Shown one piece after another: positions 18,697 to 28,219 of a DNA stretch of 64,000 bases; positions within the stretch are counted from its first letter, which is position 1, and every line of letters begins with the position of its first letter. Source of the DNA: Moesziomyces globuligerus (lineage: Eukaryota > Basidiomycota > Ustilaginomycetes > Ustilaginales > Ustilaginaceae). The position numbers and the translations under genes are program-made. The notes under the pieces were generated by a model that worked only from the letters and a program-made list of their open reading frames with translations, made no database searches and had not been told where the DNA came from. Location: assembly GCA_030849465.1 (NCBI GenBank), contig JARVLF010000007.1:1-64000 (forward strand), in the 5' to 3' direction.

Positions 18697-19326
18697 TCAG
18701 GTTGCGGGGCGGAGTGCACGCAGACGCTCGGCGAGCGCATCGTCTTCCTTGTCTTTGACCTTGCTGTCCGGAACCTTTGGAGCCAGATCCGCCACTTTGC
18801 CCTCGAGGAGACCGCCTTCGCCAAGCTTGTGGTTGACCTCGATGCCATTCTCGTCTGCGACCTGTTGCATGAGAAGGTCGACCTGGTCTTGCGGCATGGT
18901 CTGCGCCGTGGTGGCACCGATGGTGCCTTCCATGTATGAAGTCTGCACGTCCATATCCTCGAATTGGGTCTCGAACTTGTCCATGACCATGGATATGCGC
19001 TCGAGGTTCATACTCTCCATTGCCTTGTCCATGCCCTTGACCACCGAAGCCATGCTGCCAGATACCTGTCGCATGGTCACCGCCGTTTCGACACGACTCG
19101 CGACCGCATCGATGCGGCTGCCGAGCCGGAGCAGATTGAGCGACTCGTTCTTCTTGCGGATGGCGTTCGAGGCGTAGATGCGTGCGCCCTCGGTGTTGCC
19201 CTGTGCAAGCGCCTTCTTGAGCTTGGTCTTTTCAGCAGCCTCGTCCTTGGTCGCTTTTCGAGCCTGGCGCTGAAGCGACTTGGCGGTGAACTTGAGTTGG
19301 AACAACGACTTTTCCAGACCCGACAT
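18697..19326 (-). CDS. DID2: ESCRT-III protein CHMP1 / Did2 (Vps46)
   Basis: A 209-residue charged helical protein that acts late in multivesicular-body sorting and recruits the Vps4 ATPase. It starts [20 protein letters not shown] at ATG 19326; the longer open frame begins at a non-ATG codon. The N-terminal half is strongly basic ([21 protein letters not shown]) and the C-terminal half is acidic, as is usual in ESCRT-III. The C-terminal [12 protein letters not shown] fits the MIM1 motif that binds the MIT domain of Vps4. The [22 protein letters not shown] segment matches the CHMP1 branch. It is convergent with U1-C, with about 190 bases between the stop codons. Confidence 0.94.
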   Translation of the reverse strand: MSGLEKSLFQLKFTAKSLQRQARKATKDEAAEKTKLKKALAQGNTEGARIYASNAIRKKNESLNLLRLGSRIDAVASRVETAVTMRQVSGSMASVVKGMDKAMESMNLERISMVMDKFETQFEDMDVQTSYMEGTIGATTAQTMPQDQVDLLMQQVADENGIEVNHKLGEGGLLEGKVADLAPKVPDSKVKDKEDDALAERLRALRPAT

Positions 19327-20090
19327 GCTGGCTGTGTTGTGTATGTGAGAGGTCTGGATGGATGGAAGAGTTGCGCACGTCCACCGAGCAGGACCAGCAG
19401 TGAGGATACGGCGCGCTGCAGGGGTGGAGTCCAAGAGCCGAACGTGACAGTATTAAGCGGGGAGGTTGTGCGCCGATCGTCGGGATCGATGGATCCAAAG
19501 ATGCTGCGTCTGGGCTGGTAATGAAAGAGAGGAAGAAGTGTTGCCTGCCAGAAAGAGAAACAAATGGTTGTCTGGATGGCGCAGGGTCGGCGTCCCGATT
19601 GCCGTGATGCAGTTGAAGGGTGCGGTACAGCGCTGTGATGCAGCATCTGCTGAGCGCTGGGGCCAGGCCGAGAGCCACAAGCTGCAGTCGCGCTCGCAGT
19701 CGCCCTGGGATTCTCCACACCCAAATTAATTCTGGGCGGATTTGTTAGACTATGGACCGTATTCGGAGTCAAACGGCTCTTTCGCCATGCTCGCACTGCT
19801 CATGACTGATCTTGGGCAAGAACCTCACGTTTGTGATCGATCACGGTCGTTCGGACACATCGACGCATACAGGAGGATGAAATCGTGAGCTCGTGAGCGG
19901 GATGCGAACGTGTGGCCCTGCGCAATCGTACGTGGAACCGAGGTGCTGAGCATACTGCGCGAACTCAAGGTGAGATGTAAAGGCCTCTGGCAGCTCGAGA
20001 GCATATGAGCCTGGACCCGATCTTCGTCATCTTCGGATTGCAGCTTGGTTGTGGTATACGAGGACAGATGGATCGAGCGAGTTTGCAAGA
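19327..20090. other. Intergenic, 0.76 kb
   Basis: Holds the CHMP1 promoter and leader (from 19327) and the 3' flank of the dioxygenase gene. Overlapping open frames on the minus strand are extensions of the CHMP1 leader in other frames. I see no gene. Confidence 0.5.
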
Positions 20091-20733
20091 CTATGCGGGC
20101 AGCTCGCGTGGGCCTTGCACGTAACCGCACTGAGCACACTTGCGGCCTGCCTCGTCGTTCATCCAGGCCTCGATGATGGGCTTGAGCTGAGTACCGAGAT
20201 CTGTGCACTGGAACTTGACCTCCTTAACCAGCGTGGGCGTGTTGCCGTGCGCCTCCTTTTTGGGGCAGTACCAACGCAGCGCATCCGGGCTGCCCTCGGG
20301 TCGTGTGCGCTCGACCACGAGGCCTACCGTGTCAGCGAAGCGAACGGGCGAGTGCGGTGTATTCGCTGCGGAGATCAGACAGGGACACAAGGTCGGGTCA
20401 GTCAGCGTCTCAGAGGTGCGCCAGCTTGGGTCAAGAGACCTCTAGAACAGACAGACACTTACCAGGCAACATGAACATTTCGCCCTCGCGGATATTGACA
20501 TCTTCGAACTCGCCCTCCTCGTTGATCACCTTGAGCAGCATGTCGCCTTTGTACTGGTAGAAGAACTCCTCCGTAGGTTGATAGTGGTAGTCCGACCGAG
20601 CGTTCGGCCCACCCACTGCCATGACCGTGTAGTCCTCCGAACGGAACAGGCAGAAGTTGCCAACCGGCGGTTGGAGCAGGTGTCCATTCTCCGAGAGCCA
20701 CTTTGGGAAATTGAGCGGTGGTGGGAACGGCAT
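20091..20733 (-). CDS. BNA1: 3-hydroxyanthranilate 3,4-dioxygenase
   Basis: Opens the ring of 3-hydroxyanthranilate to give the precursor of quinolinate in NAD synthesis from tryptophan. Two exons (20463-20733 and 20091-20365) are joined across a GTAAGT...CCGCAG intron of 97 bases, giving 181 residues from ATG 20733. The cupin iron ligands are present: His50 and Glu56 in [14 protein letters not shown], and His95 in the splice-spanning [25 protein letters not shown] is also typical. The C-terminal KCAQCG (with WYCP and QCTD) is the rubredoxin-like metal site found in bacterial and fungal forms and lost in animals. The enzyme is expected to be cytosolic. Confidence 0.95.
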
Positions 20734-21257
20734 CGTGGTGCACTTTGCTGTGGCGAAGAACGTTGACGCTGAGGGATGATGGAGGTTGAGCCTCAACCAG
20801 CGTGCGGAGCGTGGATGACGCAAGCAGGGTCCAGATCGTCGGCCGGCTGCGCTCTGTTGGCCGGCTTGTCTGCATTGCCACTCATCTTGACCACGATGGC
20901 TGAGCTGGTTGTGCCTTCTTCTCATCAATGAAAGCAGCTCCACACGACACACCTTTTTTTTTCTCCCGATTGTTAAACCGGAGATCGGGCAGAGCTGGCC
21001 GCCGATTCGCGATGCGCATCCGGCCTCAGCTGGTGTGGGGAAGTGCGCAGTTGGCCGAGCTTACTTTGTGTCCGCCGTGACCTCGGCACGCACCTTCACA
21101 TTGCGCACCAACCAACCATCCCACCCCACCGCATCGAATCGATTCGCTCCATCACGACCTGCTGTCGCTTCAATACCCGTCATGTCCGGTCTCTAATACC
21201 AGCTAGCCCCTTGACTCTGCCAGCAGCCGGGTCCTCGTCGACGGCTCCTTCTTCGCC
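20734..21257. promoter_or_regulatory. Divergent promoter, 3-HAO / 1059-residue protein
   Basis: A 524-base gap between divergent genes. It contains a poly-T/pyrimidine tract at about 20951-20964 (CCTTTTTTTTTCTC). No gene or strong symmetric site was seen. Confidence 0.4.
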
Positions 21258-24200
21258 ATGGGTCGGCTTTCACAGGCTCACTTTGATGAGCTCTTCCTCA
21301 ACAAGGTCAAGCAGGTCTGCATCCATGTTCTCGACCAGCTCAACGAGGCGAACGAGATCGAGCAGGCTTTCGACCTTTGCCCCTCCATCTCCCGCCGCAA
21401 TCGTGTCATCCTCTCCTTCCTGCACGATGCAGACCAGCTCACTGCCACGACGGCGTCGTCCGTAGCAGGACCTTCCGCCTCGTCGGACGCGCGCTCCGCC
21501 TCTTCCTCGGCTTCCTCTCCCCTCGCCGCAACCCACCCCATCACCTCGCTCCTCCCCTCGCGCGAAGCGTCGCTGGGTACCGACAGCATCGCAAGCCTTT
21601 CGGCACAACGCAGGAGGCTCGCCAGAGAGATGCAGTATGTTCGTGATCCCAACGACTCGGATGACGACTCCGACTCGCGCACTACGACGAGGCCCTCAGC
21701 CACGTCCACCAGCCGTCTCGATCCCGCCTCAGCTCGCAACCCGACCATGTCACAGCCAGACTATACCTTCGAGCAATTCACCGAGCACCTCGATCCCACC
21801 GACAAGCTACTCAAGCGCAGCTTCGAGATCATCATCAAAGAAACCGCCCGCCAGGCCCTCGCCAAGAAACGCGATCCTCATCACGACTCAGCCACAGCTT
21901 CCTCTCAGCCCTCGCACGACTCTGCCGCCTCTCTTCGCTCGGCCATCGCTTCCTCGCGCTCCGACCGCCATACCCTTTCCGACCGTGCTCGCGTCGACAT
22001 CGCGCTGGCCAGACGAATGGCACGCGCGCTCGGCCCGGATGCCGGTCCGGATTCTGATGTCAGAGTTCCCAACGAGCGCGCGACCAACCTCGATCACACC
22101 TATCATCTTCTCCGATCCATCGCCCCGCCCATCCGCTCTCTTTCCAACCGAACTTCCGGAAACGGCCAGCTGTCGCTTCCCTCCAACTCCACCCAGCGCA
22201 GCTCACGCCACATGCTCCGTGACTTCCTGCTCCCTTCCACATCCTGGTCACCTTCGACCTCTAGCCGGGTGTCCCAAGGGCAGGGGCGCGAACTAGCATC
22301 CTACTCTGGAAACATACAGCACAGAGCCACGCCTCTCGCTGGTCCTACTTTGGCTTTCTCCTCCCAGATGATCACCGCCAGGCTTGCTGAAGCTTCGAGA
22401 CGCAACGCTCAGGCGGCCAGAACTATCGACGAAGCAGAGCGTCTGAGGTCCGGCCAGTTCATCCGCACCTCGATCGAGTCGTTGCGAGCGTCCCTATTTC
22501 AATTTCACATCGATCTGGCTTCTACGCAGCTGCAAAACGCCCATCAAGGTCATCTCGATCAACATCAGTCGCCGATTAGCCAGAACTCTGGCTCACCAGA
22601 CATCAGCTCCTCTTACGCTCTCGTCATGGACACCATCGAGCTTTTCGACGACACTCTCCGACGCCTTTCTTGCCTCGTGTCTAATTCTGCTCGTGATGGG
22701 TCACCTGGAGCGCAGGCTCAGTTGCAATCCTCGAACGCTGACCGTAACGCCGACTCTTCCCAAATGCGCACTTCTTTGTGGAGAGCTCGTAATCTCTTGC
22801 TGCTGTCCTCAATGTCAAGACGCAATCAAAACACCGAAGAGGCCAGCTCTACGCGATCTCAAAGCAACGCCCGCGACACCGAGATCGCAGCCCATCGTCA
22901 TTTCTTGGCAACCATCGAAGAGTCACACTGGTCGCAGCCTGATATGCCGCCGCCATCAGCTCAAGCGATACGCGCATGGCGACGCAAGTTGGCCGCATGG
23001 TATCATCTCGACCGCGATCAAATTCTTTATCCCGATGCACCCCACGCCCTCACCGAGCAAGAAGGGGCGTACGCTCGCTGGCATCCTGATGTTGAGCTAG
23101 CGTACCCGCTGGACGATGAAATTCACGAGCCCTTCGCGGGCGAGGCCGCGACATCGCGCCCGGATCCCATCGCAGATCCGAGAGCGGCTTGGGCCTTTGC
23201 TCGCCAGCAAGACAACTTGCTTTCTGCGAACCTGAACGAGGATACAGAGGTCAGCGCAGCACTGAACTCGAGCGCTGTTGCTACCGCTTATGCGCACCTC
23301 CGAAGTATCCTTACCGATCAAACAAACGAAGCTGTGCGAGCAGTACATGCTGCTGGAACGATTCCTGTCGTTCTGGCTCAAGAGACAAGCGCCAGCGATA
23401 TTCCAAATACCGAAGTAGATCCGGACGTCTCGCTCACTCGTACCACGTCGCTGTCGCGTCGCAACGCTGTTCGAGGCCTACCGCTTACTAACTCGGACGC
23501 TAGCAGCATCCGTTCAGCACGATCAACGCTCTCGCTTGCGCGTGCGCGTGCACGTGGTCCTGAAGATCGCACCGGCACAGCTCACGGGGTACAAGGTGAT
23601 GACCCGACCATGCTGGATGTCGACGAGGCGGACACGATGGAGGAAGACACGGTGGAGACCAGCATCGAGATTGGCACCGCAACCCGCTCGCCGCCCGACG
23701 CCACGACGTCCGAGCAACCGGTTCTCGAAGGCTCAATCAGATCGCTAGTCCCGCCTGGAGACCGTCCCCGCTCGAGCCGGAGCGGCTCTTTCACCTTCAT
23801 TACGACGCCGGCAGCCGTACTGCGCTCGCGACAGCGCAGTCAGAGCCGCAGCCACACGGGACAGCGCAGCCAGTCTCCTGCGACAATTGGGCAGGGAGAC
23901 GACGAGGTGTTGGAGGGACTCGAGTCGGACGCAGAAGAGTACATTGACCTCGACCTGGATCTGGGCATGGCGGGCGAGGATGGCTTCGACTTTGACCTTG
24001 CCGAGTTTTTGCGGACCGAATCTCGACGGGCCGCGCTCCAACACGACGATGATGCGAGCCCTGATATCGAGGAGGCTCGGTCCCAGCTTGAGCGCCGAGT
24101 TGGACGCTTGCGAGCCAGCCGCGCACAGGGAAGGGACGGCGGTAGCGGCGGAAGCCAGGATGAAGACGATGACGACGACGGAGCTGCGGCGGGAATTCGC

Positions 24201-24437
24201 GTCTTTGTGTCGGGCTCGGGTGCTTCGACGCCGGCAGAAGCCCGTCAGGCTACGTTCGAGGCATATGCGCGGCGCGCGCGTCTACTCGAACGACGCCGCA
24301 GGATGGAAAGTCAGACAACAAACCAAGGCGATGATACCGAACAACCGGACCGCCGTCGGCGTACCGCTCGCCGCGACTCCAATTCCGAGGCGAATCCGCG
24401 TCATTTTCTGCCCTTTCCTCGAACGTCGGAACGCTGA
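21258..24437 (+). CDS. Large, mostly disordered acidic protein, unknown function
   Basis: A 1059-residue intronless ORF from ATG 21258. I do not recognise the family. The only well-ordered part near the start is about 60 residues (GRLSQAHFDELFLNKVKQ, CIHVLDQLNEANEIEQAFDL) predicted to be helical. A second ordered patch, YTFEQFTEHLDPTDKLLKRS, lies at about residues 175-195. Much of the rest is rich in Ser, Arg, Ala, Asp and Thr. Acidic runs occur at DPNDSDDDSD (about 136) and in the last 200 residues (EEYIDLDLDLG, DEDDDDDG). The C-terminus is basic (RRARLLERRRRM). Alternating acidic and basic disordered segments fit a nuclear or scaffold protein, but this is not evidence of function. Confidence 0.8.
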   Translation: MGRLSQAHFDELFLNKVKQVCIHVLDQLNEANEIEQAFDLCPSISRRNRVILSFLHDADQLTATTASSVAGPSASSDARSASSSASSPLAATHPITSLLPSREASLGTDSIASLSAQRRRLAREMQYVRDPNDSDDDSDSRTTTRPSATSTSRLDPASARNPTMSQPDYTFEQFTEHLDPTDKLLKRSFEIIIKETARQALAKKRDPHHDSATASSQPSHDSAASLRSAIASSRSDRHTLSDRARVDIALARRMARALGPDAGPDSDVRVPNERATNLDHTYHLLRSIAPPIRSLSNRTSGNGQLSLPSNSTQRSSRHMLRDFLLPSTSWSPSTSSRVSQGQGRELASYSGNIQHRATPLAGPTLAFSSQMITARLAEASRRNAQAARTIDEAERLRSGQFIRTSIESLRASLFQFHIDLASTQLQNAHQGHLDQHQSPISQNSGSPDISSSYALVMDTIELFDDTLRRLSCLVSNSARDGSPGAQAQLQSSNADRNADSSQMRTSLWRARNLLLLSSMSRRNQNTEEASSTRSQSNARDTEIAAHRHFLATIEESHWSQPDMPPPSAQAIRAWRRKLAAWYHLDRDQILYPDAPHALTEQEGAYARWHPDVELAYPLDDEIHEPFAGEAATSRPDPIADPRAAWAFARQQDNLLSANLNEDTEVSAALNSSAVATAYAHLRSILTDQTNEAVRAVHAAGTIPVVLAQETSASDIPNTEVDPDVSLTRTTSLSRRNAVRGLPLTNSDASSIRSARSTLSLARARARGPEDRTGTAHGVQGDDPTMLDVDEADTMEEDTVETSIEIGTATRSPPDATTSEQPVLEGSIRSLVPPGDRPRSSRSGSFTFITTPAAVLRSRQRSQSRSHTGQRSQSPATIGQGDDEVLEGLESDAEEYIDLDLDLGMAGEDGFDFDLAEFLRTESRRAALQHDDDASPDIEEARSQLERRVGRLRASRAQGRDGGSGGSQDEDDDDDGAAAGIRVFVSGSGASTPAEARQATFEAYARRARLLERRRRMESQTTNQGDDTEQPDRRRRTARRDSNSEANPRHFLPFPRTSER

Positions 24438-24552
24438 TTCAATCCGGCTTACGCCGACCGCAGTCTCATTTCGCTGTCCAAAAGTCAATCGTGCCAATGA
24501 TATCTCGGTATGACTCGATGTAAAATCTTGTGATTGGCTATTGACGGGCAAG

Positions 24553-25251
24553 CTACTGGTCGAAGAGGACGTACTGCTCGGAATCCTCGGCGGTATACTG
24601 AACTACGGGTTTGACCGAGGCCTCGGGATGAAGGTCGACGCTAAAGTGGGCCGGGGTCTGTCCAGTGTACTTGAAGCTTGAGTCATTCTTGAGCGGGAAG
24701 TAGGTTACGGTCGGGGCGCCGATGGCTTCCTGGAGGCGGAACCACTGGAGAGGGTCCGAATCGTTGCAGCTTTGGAGGCTGAAGGAGCCCTTGGTCTCGG
24801 GCGGTGCTGAGGAAGCAGAGAGGCAGATCGAGTGCGGGGAGGTAGCATTAGCTTCGGTGACGTTGGTGACCACTCGGCCCCAGAACTCAAGGGGAGCGCC
24901 CATGCTGCCGCCCGTGTTTCGTGTGTATCCCTGAGTGAAGCCTTGGGTGTTGCAGGTCTGGAACTCGAAGAGCGCAGCCTCGGGGGAGGTAGTAAGGTCG
25001 AGGGTGCCCGAGTCACTGGGAGTGATGCCGAGATAGGCGGTGGCCGAGTCGTTGTAAGAGCGCACCTCGAGCTTCTGAGGCTCGTCGAGCGCGAATTCGC
25101 CACAGAAAGTAGCGAGTCTCTGGCCGGCGGCTGGCTCCTGTCTGCGCACCATGCGCGAGACAAAGATCGGCTCTACGGGCGTGGGAACCGCCATGACCAG
25201 CGTTCCCAGCGCGAGGCAGGAGAAGATGGATAGTGCGATGCTCGACTTCAT
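24553..25251 (-). CDS. Small secreted protein, possible beta-trefoil (lectin-like) fold
   Basis: 232 residues from ATG 25251; the longer open frame starts at TTG. The N-terminus (MKSSIALSIFSCLALGTLVMAVPTP) is a clear signal peptide, with possible dibasic processing at VRRQ. The mature part has four Cys (in FCGEF, QTCNTQ, ICLSA and QSCND) and at least five N-glycosylation sequons. The segment ICLSASSAPP..., SLQSCNDSDPLQWFRL resembles one repeat of a ricin-type QxW trefoil, where a Gln-x-Trp follows a Cys-rich turn. It is convergent with the 1059-residue protein, 115 bases away. In a plant-associated fungus it would count as an effector or cell-wall protein candidate. Function is unknown. Confidence 0.82.
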   Translation of the reverse strand: MKSSIALSIFSCLALGTLVMAVPTPVEPIFVSRMVRRQEPAAGQRLATFCGEFALDEPQKLEVRSYNDSATAYLGITPSDSGTLDLTTSPEAALFEFQTCNTQGFTQGYTRNTGGSMGAPLEFWGRVVTNVTEANATSPHSICLSASSAPPETKGSFSLQSCNDSDPLQWFRLQEAIGAPTVTYFPLKNDSSFKYTGQTPAHFSVDLHPEASVKPVVQYTAEDSEQYVLFDQ

Positions 25252-25879
25252 GGTGGATGGTTTCAACGCAAGATCTCGAAGCGGAGGTGGTACGTAGCCA
25301 GGATGGAAGTAGTCGTGGTGGGGAATCAGAGTCAGACTTCCAGCTGGGTCGTTGCTTTATGTGATAGTTGGGAGGAGGACCGAGCGTGGCGGAAGGTGCG
25401 GTGTGCAACCCTACAAGGTTGGTGCGCAAGGCTCGTGCATGGAGGAGGAGCTTGCTGGCGTTTTCTTTTGTTGGTTGGTTGGCGGAGTTGCGCACAGCCG
25501 TCGGTTAGCGCGGAATGAGAAAAGCGACAGCGAAGCAACAAAAACGCAGCGCCAACGCTTCGAAATTTATGCGCCAAGCCATGCCAGTCACCACGGAGTC
25601 GATGCCCCCCAGGGCTCGCTTAGATGGCGCCCGACGCTGGGTGCTCGCAGCAGTGCACTGCGCAATGTGCAGATGTCACCGCGCAGAACCCCGCATGTGC
25701 GCTGGGCGTTTTGGCTTGCGCTGCACACGCTCTTCCTGCGCACATTCACAAGCACCTCACCGCACTTTAAATTTACGATACACTCAACAACGCGGCTCAA
25801 GCTTATTCGGTGGGGACACAGGTGAGATGTGAATTGCGATTTGATAGCAGCAAAAGTAGACGGTCTGATAGGCGACGTC
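25252..25879. other. Intergenic, 0.63 kb
   Basis: Promoter side of the secreted-protein gene and the 3' flank of the broken gluconolactonase. It is AT-richer than its neighbours near 25760-25800. No gene was seen. Confidence 0.5.
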
Positions 25880-26460
25880 TCAGTCGTAGCCGTTGACCGC
25901 GACGAGCACATCCAAGAGCTCATCCTCTACAAACAGGAGGAGGCGGTACTGGCCTCGAGGCGTCTGGCCGGCCTAGCAGAAGTTGGCGACGCCCTTGCCC
26001 TCGGAAAGAGCGGATTTGCCCATGAGCCTGCCGGTGCCGTCTGGCTGTGGTTTGTAGACGCGGACGCCGTTTCCATGGTCGGCCCAGACGTTGCTGGAGG
26101 TGTCGACGTGGATGCCGTCGGGACTACCGCTGGTGTATTCTGCCAACTCTGTGCGCGAATGCAGGCCGATGGCGGGGAAGCCTTCATTGGCAGACAGGTC
26201 GGGGAGGACTTCGTGCGAGAAGTGAGCGGGGCGACTGTCGTCGACGCAAAGTCTCTCATGGTGTCGTTGCAATGAAAGCGGAATCTGCCTGTGTCCAATA
26301 TGATGAGCAGGCCTGGACCGTCGTCAGCGTTGGAGGGTACAAAGGTCACACCATTGGAATTGACGTGTGTGCGCCTGAGCACCAACAAAGAGCCTGTGGA
26401 GTGTGGATTGAGGGGCGGGTTGGCAAGTTGAGCCAGCATGCGTTTGTGCAAGTATGCTAG
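25880..26460 (-). pseudogene. Broken SMP-30 / gluconolactonase-like gene
   Basis: Pieces of an SMP-30/gluconolactonase propeller are readable on the minus strand but not in one frame. Reading from 26460 down, one frame gives HVNSNGVTFVPSN and ILDTGRFRFHCN (the PNGI...TDTG blade). Near 26270 the coherent sequence moves to a second frame: AHFSHEVLPDLSANEG, SPDGIHVDTSSNVWADHGNG and GKSALSEGKGVANFC, which is the family's PDGI-VD-GNVW blade. A TAG at 25973-25975 then interrupts it, after which the same frame continues RLLLFVEDELLDVLVAVNGYD to TGA at 25880-25882. No convincing start codon or 5' half is found. One frameshift, one in-frame stop and a missing front make this a decayed copy. An unusual spliced gene is the alternative. 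Confidence 0.68.
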
Positions 26461-27252
26461 GCTAATCAAGTCACTTGCCAACGAGACGATCAAAGCCCGG
26501 CTCTAGGCTTACGACGTCGACGCCCGCTTCGGATGATCGGGACGCCATGGTGGTCACTGCAGCTCTTTCCTTCTCATTTCCAGATACTCATTTTCACAAA
26601 GCAGAGCCCTTTCATCGTCACCTTCTGCCAACAGGGTCAAGTTTGTGCCGAACGCACTCGAGAACTCGTTCGAAGACCAGGATCGTCATCGCCATCCTCA
26701 CCACATGCTGAGTTCCCGTCCTCTAATCACGCTCCAGGACAGGGCCCCGGAAGACATGGATGAAGTGTCTGCCACTTATGACTGGTACGTGGATCAGTCG
26801 CTTGCCGCTGCCGACACCAAGCCCGCTGAGGTGGAATTGACGTCAACTACCTGGACGTCAAGACTGGCTCTAAGAGTTCCCACAATGAATCGTCACTGCC
26901 CCTCTCGACTCTAGACAGAGTCTTCCCTTCCCAGTTACCTCGATCCTGAGAACACCCGCATCTCAAATGATGTCCCAATCGAGCGATTGCTATGTCAATG
27001 CCTCCTCTGCGAGATGGTCTAACGTCCATCAATGTTTTGACATAGGTTTTTCGGTCATATATTTTATTGGTGCTTTAATGGGGGTGGTATTATTTAATTT
27101 CTGCTGAGAAAGTTTCAGGGACAAATTCTCCAAAAGATCATCGAGGGCAGTGCGGAACTCTCACCCACTGAGAGGTCGCGCTTGCGCTTGAATGAACAGG
27201 GTAGACAGATCCTGAGATTACTCGTCGAGCCTTCCTCGCAACTACTGACTTC
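26461..27252. other. Intergenic, 0.8 kb, with short coding-like fragments
   Basis: No complete gene. Short plus-strand open stretches read like protein but are in different frames: PEDMDEVSATYDWYVDQSLA at about 26750, DVNYLDVKTGSKSSHNESS at about 26840, and a hydrophobic VIYFIGALMGVVLFNF at about 27053-27103. They may be remnants of another decayed gene. The part at 27035-27115 is markedly AT-rich. Confidence 0.4.
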
Positions 27253-27891
27253 CTAGAGCAGGGCGCCTGTACACGAGCTCGCGGGAATGCCAAATCCTTC
27301 GTGGATGGCGAGACTGATGCTGTCCACGATGGCCCAGTCGACCGTCTCCATTCGCTCGGACTTGCCTTCGTCGCGTTCCGGCCCATCCGCGCTGTATAGC
27401 GACGGATCTTCACACTCGCTTTCATCCTCCGAATCTTCAGCCGAGTCGTAGTCTGAGTCATCGTCGGAATCCGAGAACGAGGAGAGATCTGGCTCTACGT
27501 CGGTGTCTTGCTCGCTGCTGGTCTCCTCGACCAGATTTCTCGAGGTGTGGGAGATGATGAGATCTGAAGCGGCGCTGCGTTCGAGCCGGTTGCGCAAGAC
27601 GTTCTTCCACGAGCGGGCCGTAATGACGTTCGGCTCGGCTGGGTATGATGGAGGGCCGGAGGCGCATGCTTCGAGTGCGCGGCCGAACTCGTCTTCCGAG
27701 AGCAAATATACCGCTCCCACCAGGAATTGTGCCTGCAGTATCACTGTCATCACCTCGCTCTCGTCCTCAGTCGCTACGAAGCCCGTGGCCCAGCTGTCGC
27801 CGTGGATATAGTACAGCGGAAACCAGGACTCCATCAACATCCAATCCTCCGCCCAGGAGAGCTGAATGTTGCACACCATCAGCCAGTACAT
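27253..27891 (-). CDS. Acidic protein of unknown function
   Basis: About 212 residues if started at ATG 27891 (MYWLMVCNIQLSWAEDWMLM). The open frame runs a little further upstream but begins at TTG. A good donor (AAGGTGAGC at about 27955-27963) with a nearby ATG suggests there may be a small first exon, though I could not find a phase-consistent acceptor. The N-terminal 80 residues are Trp-rich (WFPLYYIHGDSWATGFV) and look folded. The centre is a Ser/Asp/Glu run (FSDSDDDSDYDSAEDSEDES). The C-terminus is ordered again (VDWAIVDSISLAIHEGFGIP). No family is recognised and no signal peptide is seen. Confidence 0.6.
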   Translation of the reverse strand: MYWLMVCNIQLSWAEDWMLMESWFPLYYIHGDSWATGFVATEDESEVMTVILQAQFLVGAVYLLSEDEFGRALEACASGPPSYPAEPNVITARSWKNVLRNRLERSAASDLIISHTSRNLVEETSSEQDTDVEPDLSSFSDSDDDSDYDSAEDSEDESECEDPSLYSADGPERDEGKSERMETVDWAIVDSISLAIHEGFGIPASSCTGALL

Positions 27892-28219
27892 CTTGCCTCG
27901 CCCGAGGAGAGTCAGTCGTCGTGGGAGCAAGTCAAGCTTGAGAGACGAAAGAGCTCACCTTGCCCAAGTCATGCGCTGTAGTGATGGAGACGGAAGCTCT
28001 CCCGCTGATTTGATTGCCCTCTTATACAGGCCGCAAGGCCCCTTCCGCATCCGCACGCGAAGTTCCTACCCTTTCAACACTTCCGCACCTCTCCGTCCGC
28101 TCACGGACGCGCCAGCGCTTCCGGCGCACAATGACAAGCTCAACGCCTTGCATGTTTTCGCCCGCACACTCCACACCTTGGTACACACAGAAACGTTTTC
28201 GTGTTTGCACTACCGTCCG
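27892..28219. other. Short intergenic region between two minus-strand genes
   Basis: A 328-base gap with the 3' flank of the Zn2Cys6 gene's neighbour and its leader. Nothing else is recognised. Confidence 0.4.
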
